This document shows, piece by piece, positions 18,137 to 27,882 of a DNA stretch of 53,476 nucleotides; position 1 is the stretch's first letter; each line of letters starts with the position of its first letter. The DNA is from Paenibacillus cisolokensis (lineage in GTDB: Bacteria > Bacillota > Bacilli > Paenibacillales > Paenibacillaceae): the NCBI RefSeq assembly GCF_018403665.1, contig NZ_BOVJ01000024.1, forward strand, positions 1 through 53,476, written 5' to 3'. Below the pieces are notes generated by a model that was given only the letters and a program-made list of their open reading frames with translations, searched no databases and was not told the DNA's origin. Made by a program: the position numbers and the translations under genes.

Positions 18137-19455
18137 AGGACCGGTTTGCGGCCACAGGCGCCGCTGTCCTGAAAGGAGCGGTCGAAACGCTTCTCTTCCT
18201 GCCGCTCCTCACGATTATTGCGGCTTATGCGATGGAGGCTGGCACCGCAGTCTGGTGGCTGGCGGTACTGCCGCTCGCTTACGCGGCCGGATGCGCCGGC
18301 AAGCTGTGGTTGCCGCTTCGGCGGCTGTACCGGTCGGTGCTGTTCGCCATCGCCGTCAGCGCCGTCTGGAGCTTCGCTTTCTTCGGGCTTTCCTTGCCGT
18401 TTGCCTTTTCCGCCGTCATCGTCTTCATCGCCGTCATGCGCGGCGGCAGGATGGCGGAGGAAGACTGGATGGCCCAATTTTCTCTTGCATGGTACGGCGC
18501 CGGATTGCTGACATACTTCCTGCTATCCGTTTTCGCGCCGCTGCTGCCGAAGACCGCGCCTTACGGCGGAGCGCTGAATGCGTTCGGGCTGCTCGCGATC
18601 GTCGTTTCGCTCTTCCGGATCAATCTGTTCAATATGCGCGCCGAGACGCTGTCCGGTTCCGCAGACGCGCTGCCGGCCGCGGTCCGGCGGCATAACCGGC
18701 TGCTCGTGACGCTGGCGCTAGTCGTCATCGCCGCGCTCATGTTTTTCAGTCATATCCGCGAAGGCTGGGAATGGCTGCGGGAGCGGCTGATCGCCTTGCT
18801 GCAAGCGTTGTTCAGCCGATCGGTTCCGTCCGAGACTCCGCCGCTTCAGCAGCCGGAGCAGGGGATGACGCCGCTGCTGCCGCAGGATGACGGACAGCGG
18901 TCCGTTCTGCTGGAATGGCTGGAGCAGATCGTCGTCTTTTTGCTTTATGCGGCAGCCATTGTCGGCCTCATCTATTTGCTGTACAAGCTTGGCCGGAAAC
19001 TTCCGTCCGCGCTGCGGAAATGGACGGCGTGGCTGCTCCGCCTGCTCCGGAGGGAGCGAGCCGTGACGGCCGATCCGGGTTACGAGGATGAGGTGGAAAG
19101 CCTCGAGCGCGAGCGTTCGGGCGGCGGCTTGTTCCGGTTCGGAAAGCGGGCGGAGGGGACGGCCGACAAATGGCCGGAAGCGGGGACGAATGCGGACAAG
19201 GTACGTTTCCTGTACCGCGAATGGCTGCGCCGGGCGATGCGGAAAGGCTACCCGATTCGGCCGCATTTGACGCCGGGCGAAACGGCGGAGGATATAGCCG
19301 CGTGGCAGCGGATTGCGGAACGCGAAGCCGCCGGCGGCAATGCCGGTGCAGCGCCGCTGGTCACCGCGTATGAAGCGGTCCGCTACGGCGACAAGACGGT
19401 GTCCGACGCCGAGGTCGAGGCGATCCGGGAAAAGCTGGAACCGGACGTTAAGTAA
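18133..19455 (+). CDS. DUF4129-type multi-pass membrane protein
   Basis: A 440-residue membrane protein with about five N-terminal helices (residues 15-215), a further helix near residue 265 (IVVFLLYAAAIVGLIYLLY), a charged linker, and a C-terminal cytoplasmic DUF4129-like domain (DKVRFLYREWLRRAMRKGY, HLTPGETAEDIAAW). It occupies the position of the YebA-type transglutaminase in the first module but lacks the Cys-His-Asp transglutaminase domain. The ATG overlaps the DUF58 stop. A strong terminator lies 130 bases downstream, ending the operon. Confidence 0.8.
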   Translation: MKDRFAATGAAVLKGAVETLLFLPLLTIIAAYAMEAGTAVWWLAVLPLAYAAGCAGKLWLPLRRLYRSVLFAIAVSAVWSFAFFGLSLPFAFSAVIVFIAVMRGGRMAEEDWMAQFSLAWYGAGLLTYFLLSVFAPLLPKTAPYGGALNAFGLLAIVVSLFRINLFNMRAETLSGSADALPAAVRRHNRLLVTLALVVIAALMFFSHIREGWEWLRERLIALLQALFSRSVPSETPPLQQPEQGMTPLLPQDDGQRSVLLEWLEQIVVFLLYAAAIVGLIYLLYKLGRKLPSALRKWTAWLLRLLRRERAVTADPGYEDEVESLERERSGGGLFRFGKRAEGTADKWPEAGTNADKVRFLYREWLRRAMRKGYPIRPHLTPGETAEDIAAWQRIAEREAAGGNAGAAPLVTAYEAVRYGDKTVSDAEVEAIREKLEPDVK

Positions 19456-19586
19456 TGAGTCAGCAAGTAGGCTTTTGAAGTCCCGTATTTTAATTGGGCA
19501 GTGTATCGCCATGCAGGTAAATTTTGCTTGCATTTCAGGGAGTAAAGGAATATACTTACAGTAACTGAATGAACCACAATAGCGGG
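19456..19586. other. untranslated stretch before terminator
   Basis: AT-richer than the flanking genes. No credible reading frame with a ribosome-binding site is present. It probably forms the 3' untranslated part of the MoxR-2 operon. The 19628-19782 stretch after the terminator carries a possible promoter and the leader of the next gene. Confidence 0.4.
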
Positions 19587-19627
19587 AAGCACCTGCTTGC
19601 ATGAACGATGCGAGAGGTGCTTTTTTT
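19587..19627 (+). terminator. strong intrinsic terminator ending the second MoxR module
   Basis: AAGCACCT (from 19587) pairs with AGGTGCTT, with inner pairing CTTGCAT/ATGCGAG around a short loop, and seven T residues at 21-27 of the 19601-19627 segment (19621-19627). It separates the DUF4129 gene from the secreted-protein pair. Confidence 0.87.
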
Positions 19628-19694
19628 GCGTTTTACAGGCATTTGTTACAACATTTCAACAAAAATAGGACTATGTTCCCAATCGCCAGGGTGG

Positions 19695-19700
19695 TAAAAT
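19695..19700 (+). promoter_or_regulatory. possible extended -10 element upstream of the secreted-protein pair
   Basis: TGGTAAAAT (19692-19700) resembles an extended -10 box. No good -35 is seen at 17 bases (TATGTT at 19672-19677). It lies about 80 bases before the start of the copper-amine-oxidase-domain gene, after a strong terminator, where a promoter is expected. Confidence 0.35.
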
Positions 19701-19782
19701 GTGTTAAATAAGGCGGTGTTTTTACTGCGTTTATACCAAACTTCGGTCAGAGAAATCATTTTTCATAGTGGAGGTATTGGAC

Positions 19783-20722
19783 ATGTTGAAGGAAGTGAAG
19801 AAATGGATGTTGGGACTGGCGGCGGTTGCTTTTGTCTTCGGGGGTTCGGGGAGCGCTGTGGCGGCAACCAATACAAAAAAAGCGGATTTGTCCTTGGAAG
19901 TGCTGGTAGATGCCCGTCGGGTCATCTTTGACGTTAAGCCCAAAGCGGACGACGGAACGGTCATGGTTCCGCTGCGTTTTGTCACCGACAAACTGAACGG
20001 CAAACTGTATCTGAAGGGTAACACAATAACTGCGAGTAAAGGGAAAAAACGGTCACGCTGACGATCGGTTCGAAGCGAGCGACGATCAACGGCAAGGCTG
20101 TGACGCTGACGAAGGCGCCGATTGCCGAAAAGTCGCGGACGCTCGTACCGTTGCGGGTTATTAGCGAAGGACTCGGCGTACCGGTGGAATGGGATGCAGT
20201 GAACCGCTACGTATGGATCGGCAGCAAAGACATCCCGAAGGTCGAGGATATCGTCGAGGCCGTAGATATCAAGCCTTACAAACATTATTTCAAGGGGAAG
20301 CTTGGGGAGTCGGTACTTGAAAATAGCAAAAACAATTTTAAACCTCATACTAAAGTGAGGATTCTAAAAGAACAAGACTTTCCCGTCATAATTTCAGATG
20401 ATATATATTATCGAATGGACATCGCTAAGGATAAAGATGGAAATGAATTTATTCGTACATCTTCCACTCAAAAGGATTTATGGGGGTATCGTATTACTTG
20501 CTACAAACAGGACAGCCGACTAAGCTTCGCCAAGAACTGTCCGGTAGCCGTGAACGTTTCGAAGACACCATAATACATTATAACCGAGTCGTAAGCGGTA
20601 AAGACGAATTTCATTTTGGAATCAAAGACTATGATAAATTAAGATTAAAAGATATCGAATATATAGGTATTTATGTAGGATCTGATACTGCTATTATGGT
20701 TCAAAATTACTTGGCGAATTAA
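19783..20722 (+). CDS. Secreted protein with copper amine oxidase N-terminal-like domain (two apparent frameshifts)
   Basis: Start ATG 19783 follows GGAGGT (19770-19775). A signal peptide (WMLGLAAVAFVFGGSG, cleavage near AVAA) is followed by a copper-amine-oxidase-N1-like domain (VMVPLRFVTDKLNG, then TLVPLRVISEGLGVPVEWD). In Paenibacillus this domain is a common wall- or surface-associated module without oxidase activity. The last ~145 residues (from about DIKPYKHYF) are unrecognised and encoded by much more AT-rich DNA. Two shifts interrupt the frame: the A6 run at 20044-20049 (one A restores GKKTVTLTIGSKRATINGK) and, most likely, the G5 run at 20482-20486 (restoring DLWGVSYYLLQTG). The corrected product is about 313 residues. 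No catalytic residues are recognised. Confidence 0.75.
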
Positions 20723-21295
20723 GAAAAGTAAGGGAGTACGAGTTGTCAAACGCAACTCAATTAAGACTATGAATAGAAAAAATACTATTGCCCTGTTACT
20801 TATTGTTTCGATTACCGTCCCATTGATTGCACCACTTCTAATGCCAATGCCTGCTTTTGCCGAGCAGGTACCGTATTTCAGTAACTCGCATATTACGCCG
20901 TACCGAGATCCGGATGGTGTTCCCACGAAAAGATACGCGGTAGGTTTTATGTCGTATGAGATTTGGTCCAATTCATCTGGGGAATGGACAGGTAAACAAC
21001 CCGGAGATGAAGTTCAGATTAACTACACATACAACTTTTCATTCCCCGGTCGAACAGTACGTGATATTAATGTTATTAAATTTTTAGACACAAATAATAA
21101 GCATATCGAATACTTTATCCAATCAAGACAAGGTGGGCAAGATTATGAATTCTATAAGGATTATTTCGCAAATGTATTGAATAATCCAGACATTAAGATT
21201 GAGTCTGGAATAGGTACCAGTAGTGTTAGTTTTACTGCTTCAATAGATGGAAAGCTGAGTTCAAAAGAGTTTTTAGATCTCAGAGAGGACCCAGA
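20275..21295. other. AT-rich segment spanning the junction of two secreted-protein genes
   Basis: By eye, base composition changes sharply near 20275 and back near 21295, from about 60% GC outside to well under 45% GC inside. The codon choice changes with it: AAA, AAT, ATA, TTA and GAT become frequent. The segment covers the C-terminal ~145 residues of the upstream gene, the intergenic gap and the first ~175 residues of the giant gene. Both genes continue in ordinary GC-rich sequence outside it. No mobile-element gene or flanking repeat was seen. Confidence 0.7.
20740..20758 (+). promoter_or_regulatory. hairpin between ribosome-binding site and start of the giant gene
   Basis: GAGTTG (20740-20745) pairs with CAACTC (20753-20758) around a 7-base loop. 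The only good Shine-Dalgarno, AAGGGAG (20730-20736), is 32 bases before the ATG at 20769, too far for normal initiation. Folding the hairpin would bring it to about 13 bases. No alternative in-frame start exists nearer to it. Confidence 0.45.
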
Positions 21296-24200
21296 TACTG
21301 ACCCCTGTCCAAGCTGCGGTCCGAAGGTCAAAGCCTACCGCTACTACTTCCCGGTCCTCTTCGAATTCGATCTCGAAGGCCAACATACGACGCGCCATTA
21401 TACAACGGACGGGAAAAGCTTGTCCTCGATCTTTCCGGACAAAATAACAGCTATGCAAAAAGGAGGGCAGTATGCTGCGACTCCCCCGTCCCATCCGGAC
21501 TATGAATACGTCGGATACAAGTTTCAGAAGGACGGCAGCCAGACGGGGGAGCTGACGCCGGGGTTGCCGCCGGCCATTACATATGACGGTTCGTATGATA
21601 CCTACACGCTTTATCTGTACTACAAAAAAAGCGAAGCGATAGCGATCGTCAAGCATTTTACCGAGGACGGGCAGAGCTTGTCATCCGTCTTTCCGGACCG
21701 GGAGGTGCAAATGAAAGAAGGCCAGAGCTTGATGTTTTCACCCCCCGAGCACGCAGGCTTCTCCTATCTCGGATACAAAAAGACGACGACGGGAAATCCG
21801 CCCGGTATGAACAAACCGTACAGCAGCGGAGGCTTCGGTCCCTTTACATACGACGGTTCGTTCAAAACGCTGTATATCTACTTTATTTATGCCGCCAAAG
21901 ATGTTCCGGGCAGCATTCATATCCGGCATATGGTGCGTGCAGGACCGAACGGCCATTTCGAAAACAAGGGCGAGACGGTCATACCGGTTGCCAGTCTGCC
22001 CGCCAAAGAAACAGTGCACCCGGACGGCTCGTACGGTTCGGTGATCGGTCGGAGCTTGCATTATTCCCACTATTCGGATGAAATAAGTGGAGGTATGTCG
22101 GTAGCCGTCACCTTGCAGCAAAGTCAGCCCAAAGCCTATGTGACGTTCTTTTATCAAACGAAAGCCGATTTTACCGGAGATTTCGAGGTCCTCCCGGATA
22201 CGATCAACTACCGGGATACGTTCCGCCTCGTACCGAAAGATTTCCGGCTGAACGGCTGCGCCTATCAATACCATTACTATAAAATCGAACGAAACGGCAC
22301 GTTTACGACGCCGCGGGTGATGGGCCAGACGGCGGAAACGGTCTATTCCATCGGCAACTATCCATGGATTATCGGGGTCGGGCAACATCTGGTCTATATG
22401 AAAATCAAAACGACGTGCGGAGAAAGCGACTGGATCGGACCTAAGCCGCTTGTTGTGAAAGGGCCTGCCACCAACAGTCCGCCGCAGTTTAAAATCGGTT
22501 TCGTGCATCCCGACCGGCCGACCCAGCCGGTTTATGAAGTGGTGGAAGGAACGGTACTGGACCTGATGGTCATCTTTGACGATTCCGTGCCGACGCCGTA
22601 CGATCCGGACGGCGACACGTTGTATTTTAACGGTTTCGATCTGGAGAGAGGCACGCCTTTCATCCAATCCTTGCGATCGAAAGGGGTTCATTCCGATGTC
22701 GGCATCCACCAGATTACGATGGACAGCGTCGGCTACCATTCCGTATCGGGGACGATGCGCGACGAGTTCGGACTGACGTCCTCGGCTTCGACCTATATCC
22801 GGGTCGTCCCGAAAATCCGGTTCCGCTCGCCACATGTCCGGCCGAAGTCGTCGAGAACAGGCAGGTGCCGCCGTCGGCTTTCGATAGCGGCAGAAGCTAC
22901 AGCCCTGTGGGGCGGACCATCGACCATAGCCGCGATGAGTGGACGAACCGCCGTACGGTATATTCCAACGGGACAAGCAAAGATATCGTCGTGCAAGTGT
23001 CGCTGCACGTTTACGATTCCTTCGGTTTGAAATCGCTTGAACCGGCGACTTGCGACATCGTCGTGAAGCCGGACATGCCGCCGGTCGCCAGGCTTGACGT
23101 TCCGCCGGTCGCGGTGCGCCAGACCGCCTACGATATCGTCAACAAATCGTATTCACCCGACGGCGATCCGATCGTCCAGGCCGAATACCGCTACAAGTAC
23201 GACCGCAACAACAACGGTTTCGGGGACGACGAGTGGGTCAGCCTTCCCGGCAGTCTGCAAAAGGCTGTTTTCCGGCCGGCAAAGGTCGGGAAATATTTGT
23301 TCCATCTGAAAGTGACGGAAGCTTACGGCAAATGGGGGGACACTTCCGAAATTGCCGAAACCGAGCTTACGATGGACGTCGTGAACAATGCGCCGGAAGT
23401 TTCTTTCGATATGGAAGGGAAATATCCGCAACCGAATCTGAACCTGTACACGACTGTAACGCCTCAAACGATGATGGGGTGGCCTGTCTATGTGACCAAC
23501 GAAGCGCGGCAAGTCTATAACAAAAACAATTTATGGGAAGTGAAAAACGGTTGGCTCGCAAGCGGCGAGGGGCGGAACTTCGGGCAGCAGGAAAATAACA
23601 TTTACCATGTAGAGGATCCGAACCGAACTGCCGGTGAATATTGGACCTCGCTCGGGGTAACGAACAACGGTTTCGGCACCAACCGGCTGTCGCCCTGGCG
23701 CAGCGCTTCGTCCTTTGATTTGCGCTTAAACCATCCGGTTGTGGGTCCGAACGGGTATTTGATGGAGTTCGAACCTTACGACTACAGAAATGATTTGCCT
23801 AAAATCCGATCGAACAAAAAATACATTTTCTTTGATCATAAGGATTCCATTGACTTTAGTATCAAAAAGACGACGATTTACGCATTGGATCCGAAAAAGC
23901 TGTCGCCCGCCGAGATGTATGTGGAAGATTTTCGCGTCAAGTACCGCTATCAAAACGGGTCTCCGTTTGTTTATACGATCGCGATACCGGAAGGATTACA
24001 TACGCAATGGGAAATGGCCGGGCAATATCTGTACACCTTTAATTTTAAAGACAGCAAGTACGAGGCAGTCGTATATGATATTTTCACCGGCAATGAAATC
24101 CGAAGAAAAACGTTCCCGGACGACTTGGGGAGATCTTTCCAATGGGGGGTTTGGAAAATCAGTCATGCCAGCGGTCCGAATGTTTACTTAAGGCGCAACA

Positions 24201-27200
24201 TCGGAACCAACGTGGCCGGAGAAGCCCATGCGGAATGGATTTTGATGACGCCCGAGTTGGAGTTGATCGATAAACCGTCCTGGAAAGTGCCGGCCATCCG
24301 ATCCTACAATTGGGTCGTAGAAGGCAATCCTTACGTATCCATCCAGCCGTTCTTTACCGATCCGACAGGAGCGATTTACGCTTATGAGGGGGTAAGAATT
24401 CCGAATGGCAGCTACTACTACTGGGATCTGAATGTGACCAAATACAATCCCGATTTAAGTCTGGCATGGAGAACGTATCTCACGGCTCCTGCCGAAGCGG
24501 GATATCCGAACAGGGCGTCGGCAGGCGGGTTTTCTTCGATGTTTCAGCTCGACCAGTTTAACAGTCTTATGATCAATCCGTTGAAGGGCGAGTTGCTGGC
24601 CAAACAATACCGCACCTATTGGGACGGATGGATTCCGCTTTCTTCCGAAGTGATCAATGTGATCGACCTTTCCAACGGAACGATCAAAGGGCGGCTTAGC
24701 GAATCGGCTGGCGACGATATGGAGAAGTATCACTACAGCACGCCGGACCGGACGAAAATGACGGTCGACTGGCAAGGGGAAATTTCGAAGGCGGACAGAA
24801 GCTTTACGACGACAATTGACGGATATCGAACCGGATTTTTAAACGACTACAACTGCGGCAGATACAATAATGTGCTCGATACGGCCGGGCAACTTGTCGC
24901 CTCGTTCGTCAGCAGCAACTGCTACAATTACGACGAACAAATTTTCGGGGAATATTTCGGCGACGGTGTTTATGTTTACATGACAGAACCCAGGAACCAG
25001 AACGATTCGAAATATTATTTGAATGTGGCGGTCGGAACGCCGACAACGACGCAGCCGCTGTTTCGTTCCTTTACGAACGGCCAGTTTTATTCCCCTTCAT
25101 CGATTAATGGCGACGTCGAAATGCTCTTTTCCTTCCGAATGGAAAATGCCGATTACGATTCGGAGTGGCTCGGTCTTTCGTTCCGGATGCAGGATTCGCG
25201 CAACCGTTACGCGGCAGAAACGGACGGAAAGAACATTCGGATTGCCAAGTATGTGAATGGGACCCGAACTGTGCTCAAGACGATGAGCTATCCTTTGCAG
25301 AGCAAGCGGGACTATACGTTCAAGCTCCGCATCATCGGCGCGGAAATGCAGCTTTTTCTTGACGGGGCGCCGTTGTTTACGGTTAGCGACAGCGCTTTTT
25401 CCGGAGGGCGGTACGGGTATTTTGCGGACAAATCTTTCGTTTCGTTCGGCCCGCTGGCGTACCGGGCGCTGCAGCTGAAGGACGAATGGTCGCACAGTTA
25501 CGCGATCTGGGACCCTGTGACGGCCAAGGCGGAAGTGCGCTACGGCAACATCCGCTTCGAAGATCCCGAGAACGATCCGATGTCCGGCGCATACGAGTGG
25601 ACGATACAGCATACGGTCCGGTTCATCAACAATCAGGGAGTGTCCGCCCTGCACAACCGGTCGTTCGCTTCCGAGCAGCTTGTTTTCGATAAAGTGGGCG
25701 ACTATGTCGTTCGGCTGCAGGCGCGGGACGATCCGCATCCGGACTACCGGCATCCGTCGAACGTATTCGGGCAATACCGGAAGTTGTCCGATCCGTTTAC
25801 CCGCAAGGTGACCGTACACCGGAGACCGGTATCCTTATTTAGCGTCGAGCAAAATTCGTCCGGCAAACTGGTATGGCACGACAGCAGCTACGATCCGGAC
25901 CGGTATGAAAGTCCGAGCCGCTATTCGAATGAAAATACCGGCATCGACTATTTGCATACGCGCGGGATTATGGAGAGGAAGTATTATTACCGGACGCCGG
26001 GCGGGAATTATGTAACCGGCAAACTCATGTCCCCGCAGGAGATCGGACGCTATGAAATCGGGATGGCGGTCAAGGACGAGTACGGCGCCTGGTCGGATTA
26101 CACGGTCGTCTATCTGGACGTCGGCCGGCTCTCGCCGCCGAATACGCCGCCGGTCCCCGGATTTACGGCCAGCGCCGTCAATACGTACAGGGGAGTGCCG
26201 GTAACGTTCAATTCGACCGCTTATGATCTGGAGGATGGCGGAAGAGAAAATTTGCCGCATGAATATTACATCCGCGCCGCGGGAAGCGGCGGCGGAGCAG
26301 ACATGCTGCACAGCACGTCGCGCACGTCATGGACGAAAACGTTCGGCAGCGTCGGAAGCTTCGTTGTCCGGCAAATTGTCGAAGATTCGGCCGGCGCATC
26401 GGCGCAGTACGAAATGCAGATTCAAATCCATAACCGGAAGCCTGCCGCCACCGTCGTTCAGCCGTCCAGCTCCGATCCGTCCAAACCGACGCGCTTCGAT
26501 ACGCTGAGGCCGACGTTCCGCTGGACATTCGTCGATCTGGACGGAGACGAGCAGCAAAAATATCAGCTGCGCATTTATCGGCTCGGCGGCGAGCTGGTGG
26601 CGGATACGTACACGAGGGGCGGCAGCGCGCTGCAATTCGTCCCGACGCAAAATTTGCCCGAGGGCGCGACGCTCTATGTAAATGTGCGGGCGCATGACGG
26701 ATACGAATGGAGCGATTGGAGCGGGCCGAAATATTTCTATATTGAAACGAACCGCCCGCCGGTCGCCGATTTCGACTGGATGCCGAAGCCGGTCTGGGAG
26801 GGCGACACGCTCACCCTGATCGATCTTTCGTCCGATCCGGACGGGGACGAGCTGACATATAACTGGAACATCCGCGATCCGGGAGGCACCGTATCGACGT
26901 TTACGGCCGTACCGGTCATTCCGAACGCCAAGCCCGGCAGCTATCTCGTTACGCTGACCGTGTCCGACGGACAACTGCAGCATAGCGTATCCAAGACGGT
27001 GACCGTTCTGCCGCTGACGCTTGTCGGGGATGTCCGGCATACCGCGGAATGGGAGGCGATTCACCGGAAAGCGGGGCATGAAGTGGCCAATCATCCGAAA
27101 GACTTTTATGCCGGCGAAATTTTGCTCGTCAGCGCGGTCACTTCCGCGGCTCCGGTCGCCCGCGTCGATGCCGAGCTGAAGGCCAAAGGGCTGGACGGCA

Positions 27201-27427
27201 AACTGCTGGAGACGGCGGCGCGGCTCCAATCGTCCGGCGATCCGACTGTCTATAACGGCGAGCTGTACAATGTCAAATGGAGCTCGCTAACGGAGGGACT
27301 GGACAAAGGGACATACAACGTCGTCTTTACTGTCCGTTACCAGAACGGCGTCGTCAAGACGGCGACCGTGCCGATTCGCATTATCGGCAGCGTATACAGC
27401 GAGGTCGGCGTTCACCGCCGGCAGTAG
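20769..27427 (+). CDS. Giant secreted MucBP/PKD-like multidomain surface protein (apparent frameshift)
   Basis: About 2,219 residues after restoring one base near 22811 (reading VVPENPVPLATCP). Signal peptide: residues 1-31 (ALLLIVSITVPLIAPLLM, ending AFA). Then come an unrecognised AT-rich-encoded region (32-175) and two, perhaps three, MucBP-like repeats near 205-290, 292-378 and 382-465 (TTRHYTTDGKSLSSIFPDK, AIVKHFTEDGQSLSSVFPDR). PKD/cadherin-like modules follow (for example YDPDGDTLYF, SPDGDPIVQAEYRY), then a roughly 500-residue region that may be a beta-propeller, a LamG/concanavalin-like domain near 1425-1565 (LSFRMQDSRNRYAAETDG, LRIIGAEMQLFLDGAPLF), and PKD and Fn3-like domains near 1790-2083 (SSDPDGDELTYNWNI). 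No LPXTG, SLH or catalytic motif is seen, so attachment and function are unknown. Probably co-transcribed with the upstream gene (46-base gap). Confidence 0.8.
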
Positions 27428-27507
27428 GCCGGAAGGCGCGGCGGATTTCAGGAGATGCAGCGCCCCCTCCAGGAACGGCAGCGGCAATGGCATACGGCTG
27501 GTATGCC

Positions 27508-27536
27508 TTGACAGCGCTATGGCGCTTCTTTATAAT
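27508..27536 (+). promoter_or_regulatory. consensus sigma-A promoter of leuS
   Basis: TTGACA (27508-27513) and TATAAT (27531-27536) with exactly 17 bases between match the sigma-A consensus at all positions. Transcription should start near 27543, at the 5' end of the T-box leader. Confidence 0.95.
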
Positions 27537-27542
27537 CGTAGT

Positions 27543-27846
27543 ATCTGTTTGCATAGCTTCATAGTTGGCGCAGAAGAGGAGCAGTAGTATCGTTGCAGCG
27601 CGGCTCAGAGAGCCGGCGGTAGGTGCAAGCCGGACCCGCGGACGACGCGAACTCGCCTTGGAGCCGCATGCGAAGCCGGTTATGCCGTCCGATGAGATGG
27701 AGTATGTCCGGTCCAAGCATGCCGTGACCCGCGTTAAGGGCGAAGAGTGAGCCGGGGCGAAGCATGTCCCCGCGCTAACTAGGGTGGTACCACGGAAGCC
27801 AAGCCTTCCGTCCCTAGCGACGAACGCTACGGACGGAAGGCTTTTT
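27543..27846 (+). promoter_or_regulatory. T-box riboswitch leader controlling leuS (tRNA-Leu)
   Basis: Uncharged tRNA-Leu binds this leader and stabilises an antiterminator. The conserved T-box AGGGTGGTACCACG is at 27781-27794. Stem I includes the AGTAGTA region (27583-27589), CAGAGAGCCGG and GGTGCAAGCCGG. The likely specifier codon is CTC (Leu) at 27652-27654, in GCGAACTCGCC. The terminator pairs 27801-27813 (AAGCCTTCCGTCC) with 27831-27843 and ends in T-run 27842-27846. The 5' boundary is inferred from the promoter. Confidence 0.93.
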
Positions 27847-27882
27847 GCTTGTTTTGAACGATTAGAAGGAGGAACCCGTTTC

